Below are positions 39,883 to 46,771 of a stretch of DNA of 47,324 nt, piece after piece. The DNA lies in NCBI GenBank assembly GCA_022791875.1, contig JAAVZX010000018.1:1-47324 (forward strand), read 5' to 3'. The first letter of the stretch is position 1. Every line of letters begins with the position of its first letter. The notes below the pieces were generated by a model. It did not search any database. It worked only from the letters and a program-made list of their open reading frames with translations, and was not told where the DNA came from. Origin of the DNA: Oscillibacter sp. Lineage in GTDB: Bacteria > Bacillota > Clostridia > Oscillospirales > Oscillospiraceae. The position numbers and the translations under genes were made by a program.

Positions 39883-41743
39883 AAAACAGGAATTGACCCC
39901 CAAAGAGCTGGAACAGCAGGCGGACGCCCTTCTTGCCGCCGCCGACGCCGCGGAGAAGGCCCAAGCCGGAGAGAGCGCCGTACCCGAGGAATCCGCCGAG
40001 GCCAAAAAGGCCGACGTGCCCCGCCTGGACGACAAACAGGTGGCGGCTCTGCCCGCAGCCGCCTGGCTCATGCACAGCGAGAAGCTCCGGGAGCTTCTGG
40101 CCAAGGGCGTCAAGAAGCACAAGCTGGAATCCACCGAGCTCATGGAGGTCGTGGACGATCTGAACCTGGAGAGCGAGCAGATGGACCAGCTGTATGACTC
40201 CCTGGAGGCCCTGAGCATCGACATCAGCGCCGACGAGAGCCTGCTTCTCACCGAGATAACCGACGACGGCCCCGCCGCCGGGGAGCTGGAGAAGGTGGAG
40301 GAAGAGGAGCAGGTGGACCCCAACGCCCTGGCCAACAGCTTCTCCATCGACGACCCCGTCCGGATGTACCTCAAGGAGATCGGCAAGGTGCCCCTGCTGA
40401 CCCCCGACGAGGAGGTGAACCTGGCCCAGGCCATGTCCGCGGGCAACGAGGCCGCCCAGAAGATGGCGGAAATCCGCCTGGTGCAGGAGACCCGCAAGGT
40501 CCTGGACCGCCTCTCCTACGCCCTCCGCCAGCTCACCGCGGACCCCGATCACGCCCCCTCCTTCGCGGAAATCGCCGAGCAGCTCAACCTTACCGTCAAC
40601 CGGGCCCGCCGGGTCATGCGCATCATTCAGGACGCCGCCGCGCCGGACTCCGTTCCCCGGCAGGCCGAGGCCACCCTCTGCGATCTGGGCTGGCAGACGG
40701 ATCATATTCCCACCCTGGAGGAAGTCGCCGGGCACGCCGGACTGCCTCTGGACAAGGCCCGCAAGGGCCTCCAGGACCCCATGCACAGAATCCTGAAAAT
40801 CACCCAGGAGCCCCCCGCTTCCTTCACGCCCAGCACGGAGGAAAAGGCCCCCGCGCCGCCCCTTTCCCTCAATGCGGCGGCGGAGCGCTTCGACTGCCCG
40901 CCGGAGGAAATTCTGGACGCCGCACAGGCGTTTCTGGAGTTCCTGCGGGAGTCCGTGTTCCCCGAGCCGGTGGTGAATCCGGAGGAGGAGGCCGTCTGGA
41001 AGAAGGACTACCGCGCCGGTGAGCGGGCGAAACAGAAGCTGGCGGAGGCCAACCTGCGCCTGGTGGTCTCCATCGCGAAGCGCTACGTGGGCCGCGGGAT
41101 GCTCTTCCTGGACCTGATTCAGGAGGGCAACCTGGGCCTCATTAAGGCGGTGGAGAAGTTCGACTACACGAAGGGCTACAAGTTCTCCACCTACGCCACC
41201 TGGTGGATCCGCCAGGCCATCACCCGGGCCATCGCCGACCAGGCCAGGACCATCCGCATTCCCGTCCACATGGTGGAGACGATCAACAAGGTCATCCGCG
41301 TCAGCCGCCAGCTCCTCCAGGAGCTGGGCCACGACCCCTCCCCCAACGAGATTGCCGCGGAGATGAACATGCCTGTGGACAAGGTGCGGGAGATCATGAA
41401 GATTGCCCAGGAGCCCGTCTCCCTGGAGACGCCCATCGGCGAGGAAGAGGACTCCCACCTGGGCGATTTCATCCCCGACGAGGGCGCGTCTGAGCCCTCG
41501 GAGGCCGCGTCCTTCACCCTTTTGAAGGAACAGCTCATGGACGTCCTCTCCACCCTCACCCCCCGGGAGGAAAAAGTTCTGAAACTCCGCTTTGGCATTG
41601 AAGATGGCCGCACCCGGACCCTGGAGGAAGTCGGAAAGGAATTCAACGTCACCCGGGAGCGCATCCGCCAGATCGAGGCCAAGGCACTGCGGAAGCTGCG
41701 TCATCCTTCCCGGAGCAAAAAGCTGAAAGATTTCCTGAACTAA
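39875..41743 (+). CDS. rpoD: Primary sigma factor RpoD/SigA with a large insert between regions 1.2 and 2
   Basis: Encodes 622 residues, far longer than the roughly 370 usual in Firmicutes. Region 1.1-like sequence covers about 50-130. Region 1.2 is [20 protein letters not shown] (159-178). Region 2 starts near 385 ([40 protein letters not shown]). Region 3 is at 465-520 ([20 protein letters not shown]), and region 4 at 548-612 ([20 protein letters not shown]). Residues about 194-380 are an insert. Parts of it, [20 protein letters not shown] (229-248) and [17 protein letters not shown] (280-296) then [12 protein letters not shown] (306-317), resemble region 3. The start overlaps dnaG by 8 bp; AAAGGGAG is upstream. 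Confidence 0.96.
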   Translation: MSKKQELTPKELEQQADALLAAADAAEKAQAGESAVPEESAEAKKADVPRLDDKQVAALPAAAWLMHSEKLRELLAKGVKKHKLESTELMEVVDDLNLESEQMDQLYDSLEALSIDISADESLLLTEITDDGPAAGELEKVEEEEQVDPNALANSFSIDDPVRMYLKEIGKVPLLTPDEEVNLAQAMSAGNEAAQKMAEIRLVQETRKVLDRLSYALRQLTADPDHAPSFAEIAEQLNLTVNRARRVMRIIQDAAAPDSVPRQAEATLCDLGWQTDHIPTLEEVAGHAGLPLDKARKGLQDPMHRILKITQEPPASFTPSTEEKAPAPPLSLNAAAERFDCPPEEILDAAQAFLEFLRESVFPEPVVNPEEEAVWKKDYRAGERAKQKLAEANLRLVVSIAKRYVGRGMLFLDLIQEGNLGLIKAVEKFDYTKGYKFSTYATWWIRQAITRAIADQARTIRIPVHMVETINKVIRVSRQLLQELGHDPSPNEIAAEMNMPVDKVREIMKIAQEPVSLETPIGEEEDSHLGDFIPDEGASEPSEAASFTLLKEQLMDVLSTLTPREEKVLKLRFGIEDGRTRTLEEVGKEFNVTRERIRQIEAKALRKLRHPSRSKKLKDFLN

Positions 41744-41744
41744 A

Positions 41745-41834
41745 GCCTGGCAGGGGCTCCGCCCCTGGACCCCGCCAGGGCTCTGCCCTGGACCCGCCAG
41801 AGGGAACGGTTCCCTCTGGACTCCGCCAGATCAG
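41745..41834 (+). repeat. Hairpin repeat family A, copy A9
   Basis: Three hairpins in a row after rpoD: CAGGGGCTCCGCCCCTG, CCAGGGCTCTGCCCTGG and CCAGAGGGAACGGTTCCCTCTGG, ending CCGCCAGATCAG. It lacks the CCTCCGGCGG head. Confidence 0.84.
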
Positions 41835-41860
41835 CCGTTGTCCGGCTCTCTGCGGTGAAA

Positions 41861-41895
41861 AAAGCGCCTGCTCTTTTGCAGGCGCTTTGCTTTTT
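41861..41895 (+). terminator. Terminator of dnaG-rpoD
   Basis: AAAGCGCCTGC (41861-41871) with GCAGGCGCTTT (41878-41888), then GCTTTTT. Confidence 0.9.
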
Positions 41896-41983
41896 GGCAA
41901 ATCCTATTTTATGGGGCTGTATTTTCTATGCTTTCACCTGCTATTGGGGGCCGCTAAATTTCTCAGTATCAAAATAGTATCAC

Positions 41984-42017
41984 AAAAGGCGGGGAAATGC
42001 AGCATATTCCCCGCCTT
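41984..42017 (-). terminator. Terminator of the spoIIM-xerD-orf140 strand
   Basis: Minus strand AAGGCGGGGAA (42007-42017) with TTCCCCGCCTT (41986-41996) and a short T run. The first arm overlaps the TAA of the gene at 42016-42438. About 85 bp to the rpoD terminator contain nothing recognisable. Confidence 0.85.
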
Positions 42018-42438
42018 ATTCTATTTCCTCTTGTCTATCATAATAGGTTTGCTCCAAAAGGATTCGCAGGGCTTCTGTATCTGCCATATAGCTTTCATCA
42101 TTGAGAAAAATACCATTTTCATCAAGTTCAAGCAATAACTGCCTGCCTCCCGTAAATCCCAGTGTCAATAAATAATAATCACCTAAATGGTCTATCTGGT
42201 AGCCGGGGCTGGTACGCTCTATTTCATTAAGTGCTGATATAATATCTAATATACGTTCATGGTCTGTTATCGAATAACAGGGTATATCTTGCGGATAAAC
42301 ATTAAAAGTAATCATGCGCACTTCTTTACCATCAAGCGGAAAATCACTTTTGTTTCTGTTTGCAAACCAGAAGACAGAGATGAAGAAAATGATCGCACCA
42401 AATAGTACAATCCCCATTTTCTTCTCATTCATCAGCAT
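42016..42438 (-). CDS. Membrane-anchored protein of unknown function, AT-rich
   Basis: Encodes 140 residues. One N-terminal helix, IVLFGAIIFFISVFWFA near 10-26, follows a basic MNEKK segment, so the protein is anchored with its C-terminal part outside. That part is acidic (LDGKEVRMITFNVYPQDIPC, ERILDIISALNEIERTS, RQLLLELDENGIFLNDESYM). No domain is recognised. Base composition is clearly more AT-rich than the neighbouring xerD, which suggests later acquisition. It begins 28 bp after xerD and ends inside a terminator stem. Confidence 0.78.
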   Translation of the reverse strand: MLMNEKKMGIVLFGAIIFFISVFWFANRNKSDFPLDGKEVRMITFNVYPQDIPCYSITDHERILDIISALNEIERTSPGYQIDHLGDYYLLTLGFTGGRQLLLELDENGIFLNDESYMADTEALRILLEQTYYDRQEEIE

Positions 42439-42466
42439 ACCACCCCAATGTCATTTATTATCATTC

Positions 42467-43357
42467 TCACTTGTCGCCGCTGGCTCTGGGGTGGGCTTTC
42501 TGGTATACGTCCTTGAGCTGGCGCTGTATGACGTGGGCGTAAACCTGGGTGGAGGAAATGTCCGCGTGGCCCAGCATCTCCTGGATGGAGCGCATGTCCG
42601 CGCCGTTTTCCAGGAGGTGCGCCGCGAAGGAGTGGCGCAGGGTGTGGGGCGTCAGCTCCTTTTCGATGCCCGCCCGCTCCTTGTACTGTTTCAGCAGCTT
42701 CCAGAAGCCCTGACGGCTCATCCGCTCCCCGCTCATGTTCACAAACACGGCCTCTTCCCCGTCGTCCGCTATCAGGCGCGGGCGCACGTTCCACAGGTAG
42801 TCCAGCAGCGCCTTCACCGCCTCCGGATACAGCGGGATAATCCGCTCCTTCCCCTTGCTCCGGCAGCGGAGGACCCCCGCCGCCAGGTTCAGATCGTCCA
42901 GCTCCAGGGACACCAGCTCGCTGACCCGGATGCCCGTGGCGTACAGCAGCTCCAGCATCGCGTGGTCCCGCCGGCCCTTGGCGTCCACACAGCGGGGCTG
43001 CTCCAGAAGCAGCTCCACTTCCTTCGACGTCAGGATTTCCGGGTACTTCCGCTCCGCCTTTGCCGCCGCAACGCCCGCCGCCGGGTTGGCCTCCACCTCG
43101 CCGACAGACATCAGATAGTTGTAAAACGACTTCACCGCCGCCAGGAAGCGCGTCACCGACGCCGCCGACTTCCCCTTCCCCAGCATCCAGTCCATGCACC
43201 CGCACACCATCTCTTTTGTGGCCTCCCGCAGGGCGCAGTCCTGACTGTCCAGGTACTCCGAAAACTGCGTCACATCCCGGAGATAGGAGGAAACCGTATT
43301 GGGGGACGCGTGGCGCTCCCCGGATAAGTAGGCGCTGTAATTTGCCAGATCGTTCAT
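42467..43357 (-). CDS. xerD: Site-specific tyrosine recombinase XerD
   Basis: Resolves chromosome dimers at dif, normally with XerC. Encodes 296 residues, the usual length. An N-terminal SAM-like core-binding domain covers about 1-85 (YSAYLSGERHASPNTVSSYL). The catalytic residues are Arg144 in TGIRVSEL, Lys168 in SKGKER, His238 and Arg241 in HTLRHSF, His264 in LGHADI and the nucleophile Tyr273 in VYAHV. Placement after spoIIM matches the order in Bacillus and many Clostridia, which favours XerD over a phage integrase. No second Xer gene is in view. Confidence 0.94.
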   Translation of the reverse strand: MNDLANYSAYLSGERHASPNTVSSYLRDVTQFSEYLDSQDCALREATKEMVCGCMDWMLGKGKSAASVTRFLAAVKSFYNYLMSVGEVEANPAAGVAAAKAERKYPEILTSKEVELLLEQPRCVDAKGRRDHAMLELLYATGIRVSELVSLELDDLNLAAGVLRCRSKGKERIIPLYPEAVKALLDYLWNVRPRLIADDGEEAVFVNMSGERMSRQGFWKLLKQYKERAGIEKELTPHTLRHSFAAHLLENGADMRSIQEMLGHADISSTQVYAHVIQRQLKDVYQKAHPRASGDK

Positions 43358-43421
43358 GATCCGCTCCCTCTCCGCAGCATAGATTCAAGCGCCCCGCCCG
43401 GCGCTTCAGGCACACATATGG

Positions 43422-44045
43422 TTACGGCACCAGCTCTTCCAGCAGGCGCTGCAAAAAATAAGGACACAGCAGCAGTTCCGCGCAGATCCCCGCCCCCAGA
43501 ACCGCCGCCGCGCCCCACAGGCGCGTCCAGCAGGCCCGATCGCAGACCACCGCTCCAGCGGAGCGCCGCCCCCGTCCAAAGGACAGGCTCATCAGGGCCC
43601 CGGAGGCCCGCCAGGAGGGCGCCGCCAGAAGGAAATAGCACGGCAGCGTCACCGCGCAGCGCAGTCCGAACACCGCCAGGGCCAGCAGGACCCCCTTCGG
43701 CCCGAAAGCCGCCGTGAAGCAGCACACGGAAAAGGACAGGAAAAAGCCGAAGGCCCCCGTCAGACAGGGGATCAGCACCACGCCGATGGACGAAAAGCCC
43801 AGCAGGAACGCCGCCAGCGGATAGCGGACATACAGCACCGCCGCCGACACCGCGGCCCTAGGGGACGCCTCGCCGCCCAGCTCCAGGAAGCCCCGCAGGT
43901 AGCGCTCCAGCTCCTCTCCGGCGGCCTCCGGCACCCGGGCCGCGAAAACCTGTCCCAAAATAACACCCGCCAAAAAGAACAGTGCCAGGAGCAGCAGCCC
44001 CAGCGGCGGCTGTTCCCAGTGCAGTCCTTGTCTCTTCCCCTTCAA
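43422..44045 (-). CDS. spoIIM: Stage II sporulation protein M
   Basis: Encodes 207 residues with about five membrane helices. SpoIIM anchors the SpoIIDMP peptidoglycan-remodelling complex that drives engulfment of the forespore. LLLLALFFLAGVILGQVFAA is helix 1. An outer loop GEELERYLRGFLELGG follows, then YPLAAFLLGFSSIGVVLIPC and LTGAFGFFLSFSVCCFTAAF, typical of the family (DUF95). Similarity is moderate, and the call rests also on position before xerD. The start is a TTG at 44043-44045 with GAGG upstream. A sigma-A-like promoter is at 44251-44279; a mother-cell sigma-E site was not found. Confidence 0.82.
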   Translation of the reverse strand: MKGKRQGLHWEQPPLGLLLLALFFLAGVILGQVFAARVPEAAGEELERYLRGFLELGGEASPRAAVSAAVLYVRYPLAAFLLGFSSIGVVLIPCLTGAFGFFLSFSVCCFTAAFGPKGVLLALAVFGLRCAVTLPCYFLLAAPSWRASGALMSLSFGRGRRSAGAVVCDRACWTRLWGAAAVLGAGICAELLLCPYFLQRLLEELVP

Positions 44046-44250
44046 AGCGCCTCACCTCACTGCATCCTATGAGCGGGGCGGGCGGTTTATACATGTCCCC
44101 CGGTTCCTCCGTGACTGACACGTGTAAGGGCCTCTCCTGTCCTTCGGATATGGCGTTTCCCCCAGGGGCGCAGCGGTTCCAGACTTTGGAAATTTCCGTT
44201 TCTGTCCCCCGCGGGGGGCGAGGCGGCGGAGAGAAACCCTCCAGTTATTT

Positions 44251-44279
44251 AATATAGAGCAAAACTCCGTATTTTTCAA
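44251..44279 (-). promoter_or_regulatory. Possible promoter upstream of spoIIM
   Basis: Minus strand TTGAAA (44274-44279), 17 bp, TATATT (44251-44256), with a leader of about 200 nt. Confidence 0.55.
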
Positions 44280-44547
44280 GGAATTTACGGGAAAAAAACC
44301 TTTTTTGGGAGTTTTGTCAATGTCTCCGCCCTACAATGTTATGTAAACTCCGCCGTTCCTCCTGCGCTTCCCGGGTCTTCTGAAAGCGGAAAAACCTTAT
44401 CTGGGGGCTTCCGGGAGAGGCGTGCCCCATATCTGCCGCCTCTCCCGCCCCCGCCTCCGGTCCGGCGCTCCGAGGACGGACGTTCCGCCTCCGCCGCAAT
44501 TTTGTGAATTTTCACAATAGGGTTTATTGTCTGCCGCCGGCTGTTGA
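44280..44547. other. Non-coding gap with a 16-bp palindrome
   Basis: No gene is seen between the spoIIM leader and the TIGR04086 gene. The palindrome TTGTGAA-TT-TTCACAA (44502-44517) lies 30 bp after the stop of that gene. The rest is GC-rich with scattered small hairpins. Confidence 0.5.
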
Positions 44548-44946
44548 CTATTTCCTTTTTCTCTTTCCCCGCCCCTTTCCGCTGAGCAGGCCCGCCAGAA
44601 TGCCCCCGCCCAGGGCGCACAGGAGCAGAATGCCTCCGTGTCCCGCCCAGGCGATCCCGTCCTTCCAGCACGCCAGGCCCACGATCACCAGCACCGCCGC
44701 GAAGGATACGCCCGTCACGATCCCCCCGGCCCGCAGGGCCGACTGCTTAATCGCCAGCAGGCCCCCGCACAGCGCCGCCAGAACGCACAGAACCGCCGCC
44801 AGCGGGAAGCGGCTGGCCTCGGACACCGTGCCCTTCGTCATCAGCAGCGCCGCCAACAGCAGCCCCGCCAGGTACAGCCCCAGGCACGCCGCCCCGCCCA
44901 TGAGGAAGCCCTGCCACGGGGCCGCCTGTTTCCGACTCTTTGCCAT
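44548..44946 (-). CDS. TIGR04086 family membrane protein (YrzE-like)
   Basis: Encodes 132 residues and four membrane helices: FLMGGAACLGLYLAGLLLAA, FPLAAVLCVLAALCGGLLAI, GIVTGVSFAAVLVIVGLACW and GGILLLCALGGGILAGLLSG. The N-terminus MAKSRKQA and the C-terminus GRGKRKRK are basic. The family is usually found near yajC, as here. Its start ATG is at 44944-44946. The ribosome site GGGAGG lies within a hairpin arm (44957-45001), which may limit translation or end transcription from yajC. Function is unknown. Confidence 0.86.
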   Translation of the reverse strand: MAKSRKQAAPWQGFLMGGAACLGLYLAGLLLAALLMTKGTVSEASRFPLAAVLCVLAALCGGLLAIKQSALRAGGIVTGVSFAAVLVIVGLACWKDGIAWAGHGGILLLCALGGGILAGLLSGKGRGKRKRK

Positions 44947-44950
44947 AGTA

Positions 44951-45001
44951 AAAAATCCTCCCTCGTCACATGCTCTTGAGTGGAGCATATTCCGAGGGAG
45001 G
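44951..45001 (-). terminator. Hairpin that covers the ribosome site of the TIGR04086 gene, with T run
   Basis: Minus strand CCTCCCTCG (44993-45001) pairs with CGAGGGAGG (44957-44965), and ATGCTC with GAGCAT inside. ATTTTTT follows directly. It resembles a Rho-independent terminator for yajC, but its 3' arm is the Shine-Dalgarno site of the next gene. Confidence 0.7.
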
Positions 45002-45055
45002 GGCGCTTTATGCCGGGTTTTCAGGAAAAACATTCCGCGGGAGCGGGGGACGGGC

Positions 45056-45397
45056 TCACTTCTCCTCGTCCCCGGAGGACTCGGGAAGGGCTTCCTTCTC
45101 CTCCTTTTTCTTCTCCTTCCTCGTCTCGGGCATGTCGCTGTTCTGGACGCCGGTGGAGCTCACGGACCACTTGGTCAGCTCCATCCGCACCCGATCCTCG
45201 CTGGTTTCGATCACGATGGTGTTCTCCGTCACCGCCACGATCTTGCCCACAATGCCGCCGATGGTGGTGATCACGTCGCCCTTTTTCAGGCTGTCCCGCA
45301 TGGCCTGGGTCTTTTTCTTCTGCTTGTTGTCCCGCATATAGTAAAACACCATCATGCCGACCAGGACAATCATCATGGCTATATAGCCCTGTTCCAT
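45056..45397 (-). CDS. yajC: Preprotein translocase subunit YajC
   Basis: Accessory subunit of the Sec translocon. Encodes 113 residues. A single N-terminal helix, IAMMIVLVGMMVFYYMRD, is followed by the family block KQKKKTQAMRDSLKKGDVIT and TIGGIVGKIVAVTENTIVIE. The C-terminal tail (ETRKEKKKEEKEALPESSGD) is highly charged. GAAGGAG lies nine bases before ATG at 45395-45397. A TTGCAA-N16-TATAAT promoter is upstream. secD/secF are not in the window. Confidence 0.93.
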   Translation of the reverse strand: MEQGYIAMMIVLVGMMVFYYMRDNKQKKKTQAMRDSLKKGDVITTIGGIVGKIVAVTENTIVIETSEDRVRMELTKWSVSSTGVQNSDMPETRKEKKKEEKEALPESSGDEEK

Positions 45398-45446
45398 CTG
45401 CAAATTCTCCTTCCGTTTGTTTCCTCTGGAATGCCAGAATGAGACT

Positions 45447-45474
45447 ATTATACCAAACAGTGCTCTTTTTGCAA
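45447..45474 (-). promoter_or_regulatory. Promoter of yajC
   Basis: Minus strand TTGCAA (45469-45474), 16 bp, TATAAT (45447-45452). Confidence 0.75.
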
Positions 45475-45663
45475 GCATTTTCTGCCCGTATTTTATTTTT
45501 CTTCCGCCCTCTCCCGCTCCCGCCGTTTTCCGTTTCCGGCCTATCCCTTGTCTCCCAGGGCGTTCCGCCCTCCCGCCTCTCCGGCGCTCCGAAAAAATTC
45601 CCCTGAAAATTCCGGCGCTTTTTCCCGTATTCCCCCTTCCGGCAAAACATTTTGCCGGGCGAT

Positions 45664-45681
45664 ATGTTAAACTCTTAACGA
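45664..45681 (+). promoter_or_regulatory. Candidate Rex operator upstream of hbd
   Basis: ATGTTAA-ACTC-TTAACGA matches the clostridial Rex consensus TTGTTAA-N4-TTAACAA at 12 of 14 defined positions. It lies about 80 bp upstream of the hbd -35 box. Rex represses butyrate-pathway genes at low NADH/NAD ratio in related bacteria. Confidence 0.45.
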
Positions 45682-45758
45682 AATGACGAAATATCCTCCG
45701 GGAATTTGTACGAAGTGTAAAAAAGAAAGGGGCTGGTGGATTCTGGCACAATTTGGAC

Positions 45759-45787
45759 TTGATTCTTGAGGGGAAAACTTTTATAAT
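45759..45787 (+). promoter_or_regulatory. Promoter of hbd-bcd
   Basis: TTGATT (45759-45764), 17 bp, TATAAT (45782-45787). Confidence 0.8.
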
Positions 45788-45815
45788 AAACTTTGTGAGT
45801 AGAATGGCAAAGTAG

Positions 45816-45837
45816 GGTCCCAATCCGGATTGGGACC
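45816..45837 (+). promoter_or_regulatory. Perfect 22-bp palindrome in the hbd leader
   Basis: GGTCCCAATCC joined without spacer to GGATTGGGACC, about 25 bases after the predicted transcription start and 80 before the hbd ATG. It could be an operator or a 5' hairpin that protects the mRNA. Confidence 0.7.
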
Positions 45838-45916
45838 GGATTTCCCCCTTTACTCAGCCCAAGCGGATTCACCCGGCCGAAAGGCCCCATTAAATGAAAC
45901 AACAGGAGGAATTATC

Positions 45917-46753
45917 ATGAAGGTTGCAATTTTTGGCGCAGGTACGATGGGCAGCGGCATTGCCCAGGTCTTCGCGGCCAAGGGCCACACCGCCCTGATG
46001 TATGCCAGCTCCGTCGCGTCTGCCCAGAAGCACAAGGATAAGCTCGCCGCCTCCCTCCAGAAGCGGGTCGAGAAGGGCAAGATGGCCCAGGAGGCCGTGG
46101 ACGCCCTGCTGGCCAACGTCCTGGTGGAGGAGAAGTCCGCCTGCGCCGACGCCGACCTCGTCATCGAGTGCGTCAAGGAGGACATGGGCACCAAGAAGGA
46201 GCTGCTCAATGAGCTGGACGCCATCTGCAAGCCCGAGGCCATCTTCGCCTCCAACACCTCCTCCCTCTCCATCACCGAGATGGGCCTGGGCCTCAAGCAC
46301 CCCGTCATCGGTATGCACTTCTTCAACCCCGTCCCCAGCATGAAGCTGGTGGAGATCATCCGCGGCGCCAACACCACCCAGGAGACCTTCGACTTCATCT
46401 ACAAGCTCTCCCAGGAGATCGGCAAGGACCCCGTGGAAGTCGCCGAGGCCCCCGGCTTCGTCGTTAACAAGATCCTCATCCCCATGATCAACGAGGCCGC
46501 GGGCCTGGTTGAGACCGGCGTCGCCTCCGTGGAGGACATCGACAAGGCCATGAAGCTGGGCGCGAACCATCCCATGGGCCCCCTGGCTCTGGGCGACTTC
46601 ATCGGCCTAGACGTGTGCCTGGCCATCATGAACACCCTCTACAGCGAGACGGGCGACTCCAAGTACCGCCCCGCCCTGCTGCTCAAGAAGATGGTCCGCG
46701 GCGGCCTCCTGGGCAAGAAGACCGGCAAGGGCTTCTACGATTACAGCAAGTAA
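45917..46753 (+). CDS. hbd: 3-hydroxybutyryl-CoA dehydrogenase
   Basis: Reduces acetoacetyl-CoA to 3-hydroxybutyryl-CoA in the butyrate pathway. Encodes 278 residues. [20 protein letters not shown] is the NAD-binding loop. [34 protein letters not shown] and [20 protein letters not shown] (catalytic His) follow. The C-terminal domain has [20 protein letters not shown] and [20 protein letters not shown], and the end [12 protein letters not shown] is typical. AGGAGG lies upstream of ATG 45917; earlier in-frame starts would run through the leader palindrome. The acyl-CoA dehydrogenase gene follows at 18 bp. Confidence 0.96.
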   Translation: MKVAIFGAGTMGSGIAQVFAAKGHTALMYASSVASAQKHKDKLAASLQKRVEKGKMAQEAVDALLANVLVEEKSACADADLVIECVKEDMGTKKELLNELDAICKPEAIFASNTSSLSITEMGLGLKHPVIGMHFFNPVPSMKLVEIIRGANTTQETFDFIYKLSQEIGKDPVEVAEAPGFVVNKILIPMINEAAGLVETGVASVEDIDKAMKLGANHPMGPLALGDFIGLDVCLAIMNTLYSETGDSKYRPALLLKKMVRGGLLGKKTGKGFYDYSK

Positions 46754-46771
46754 CTGATTAAAAGGAGTAAA

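Noticed and set aside
39794..41704. Open frame of 636 codons opposite rpoD
   Set aside because: Antisense of rpoD, low-complexity composition, no start signal.
44502..44517. TTGTGAATTTTCACAA as a Rex site
   Set aside because: Half-sites match, but the spacer is 2 instead of 4 bases and it lies downstream of a gene, not in a promoter. Kept only as a palindrome.
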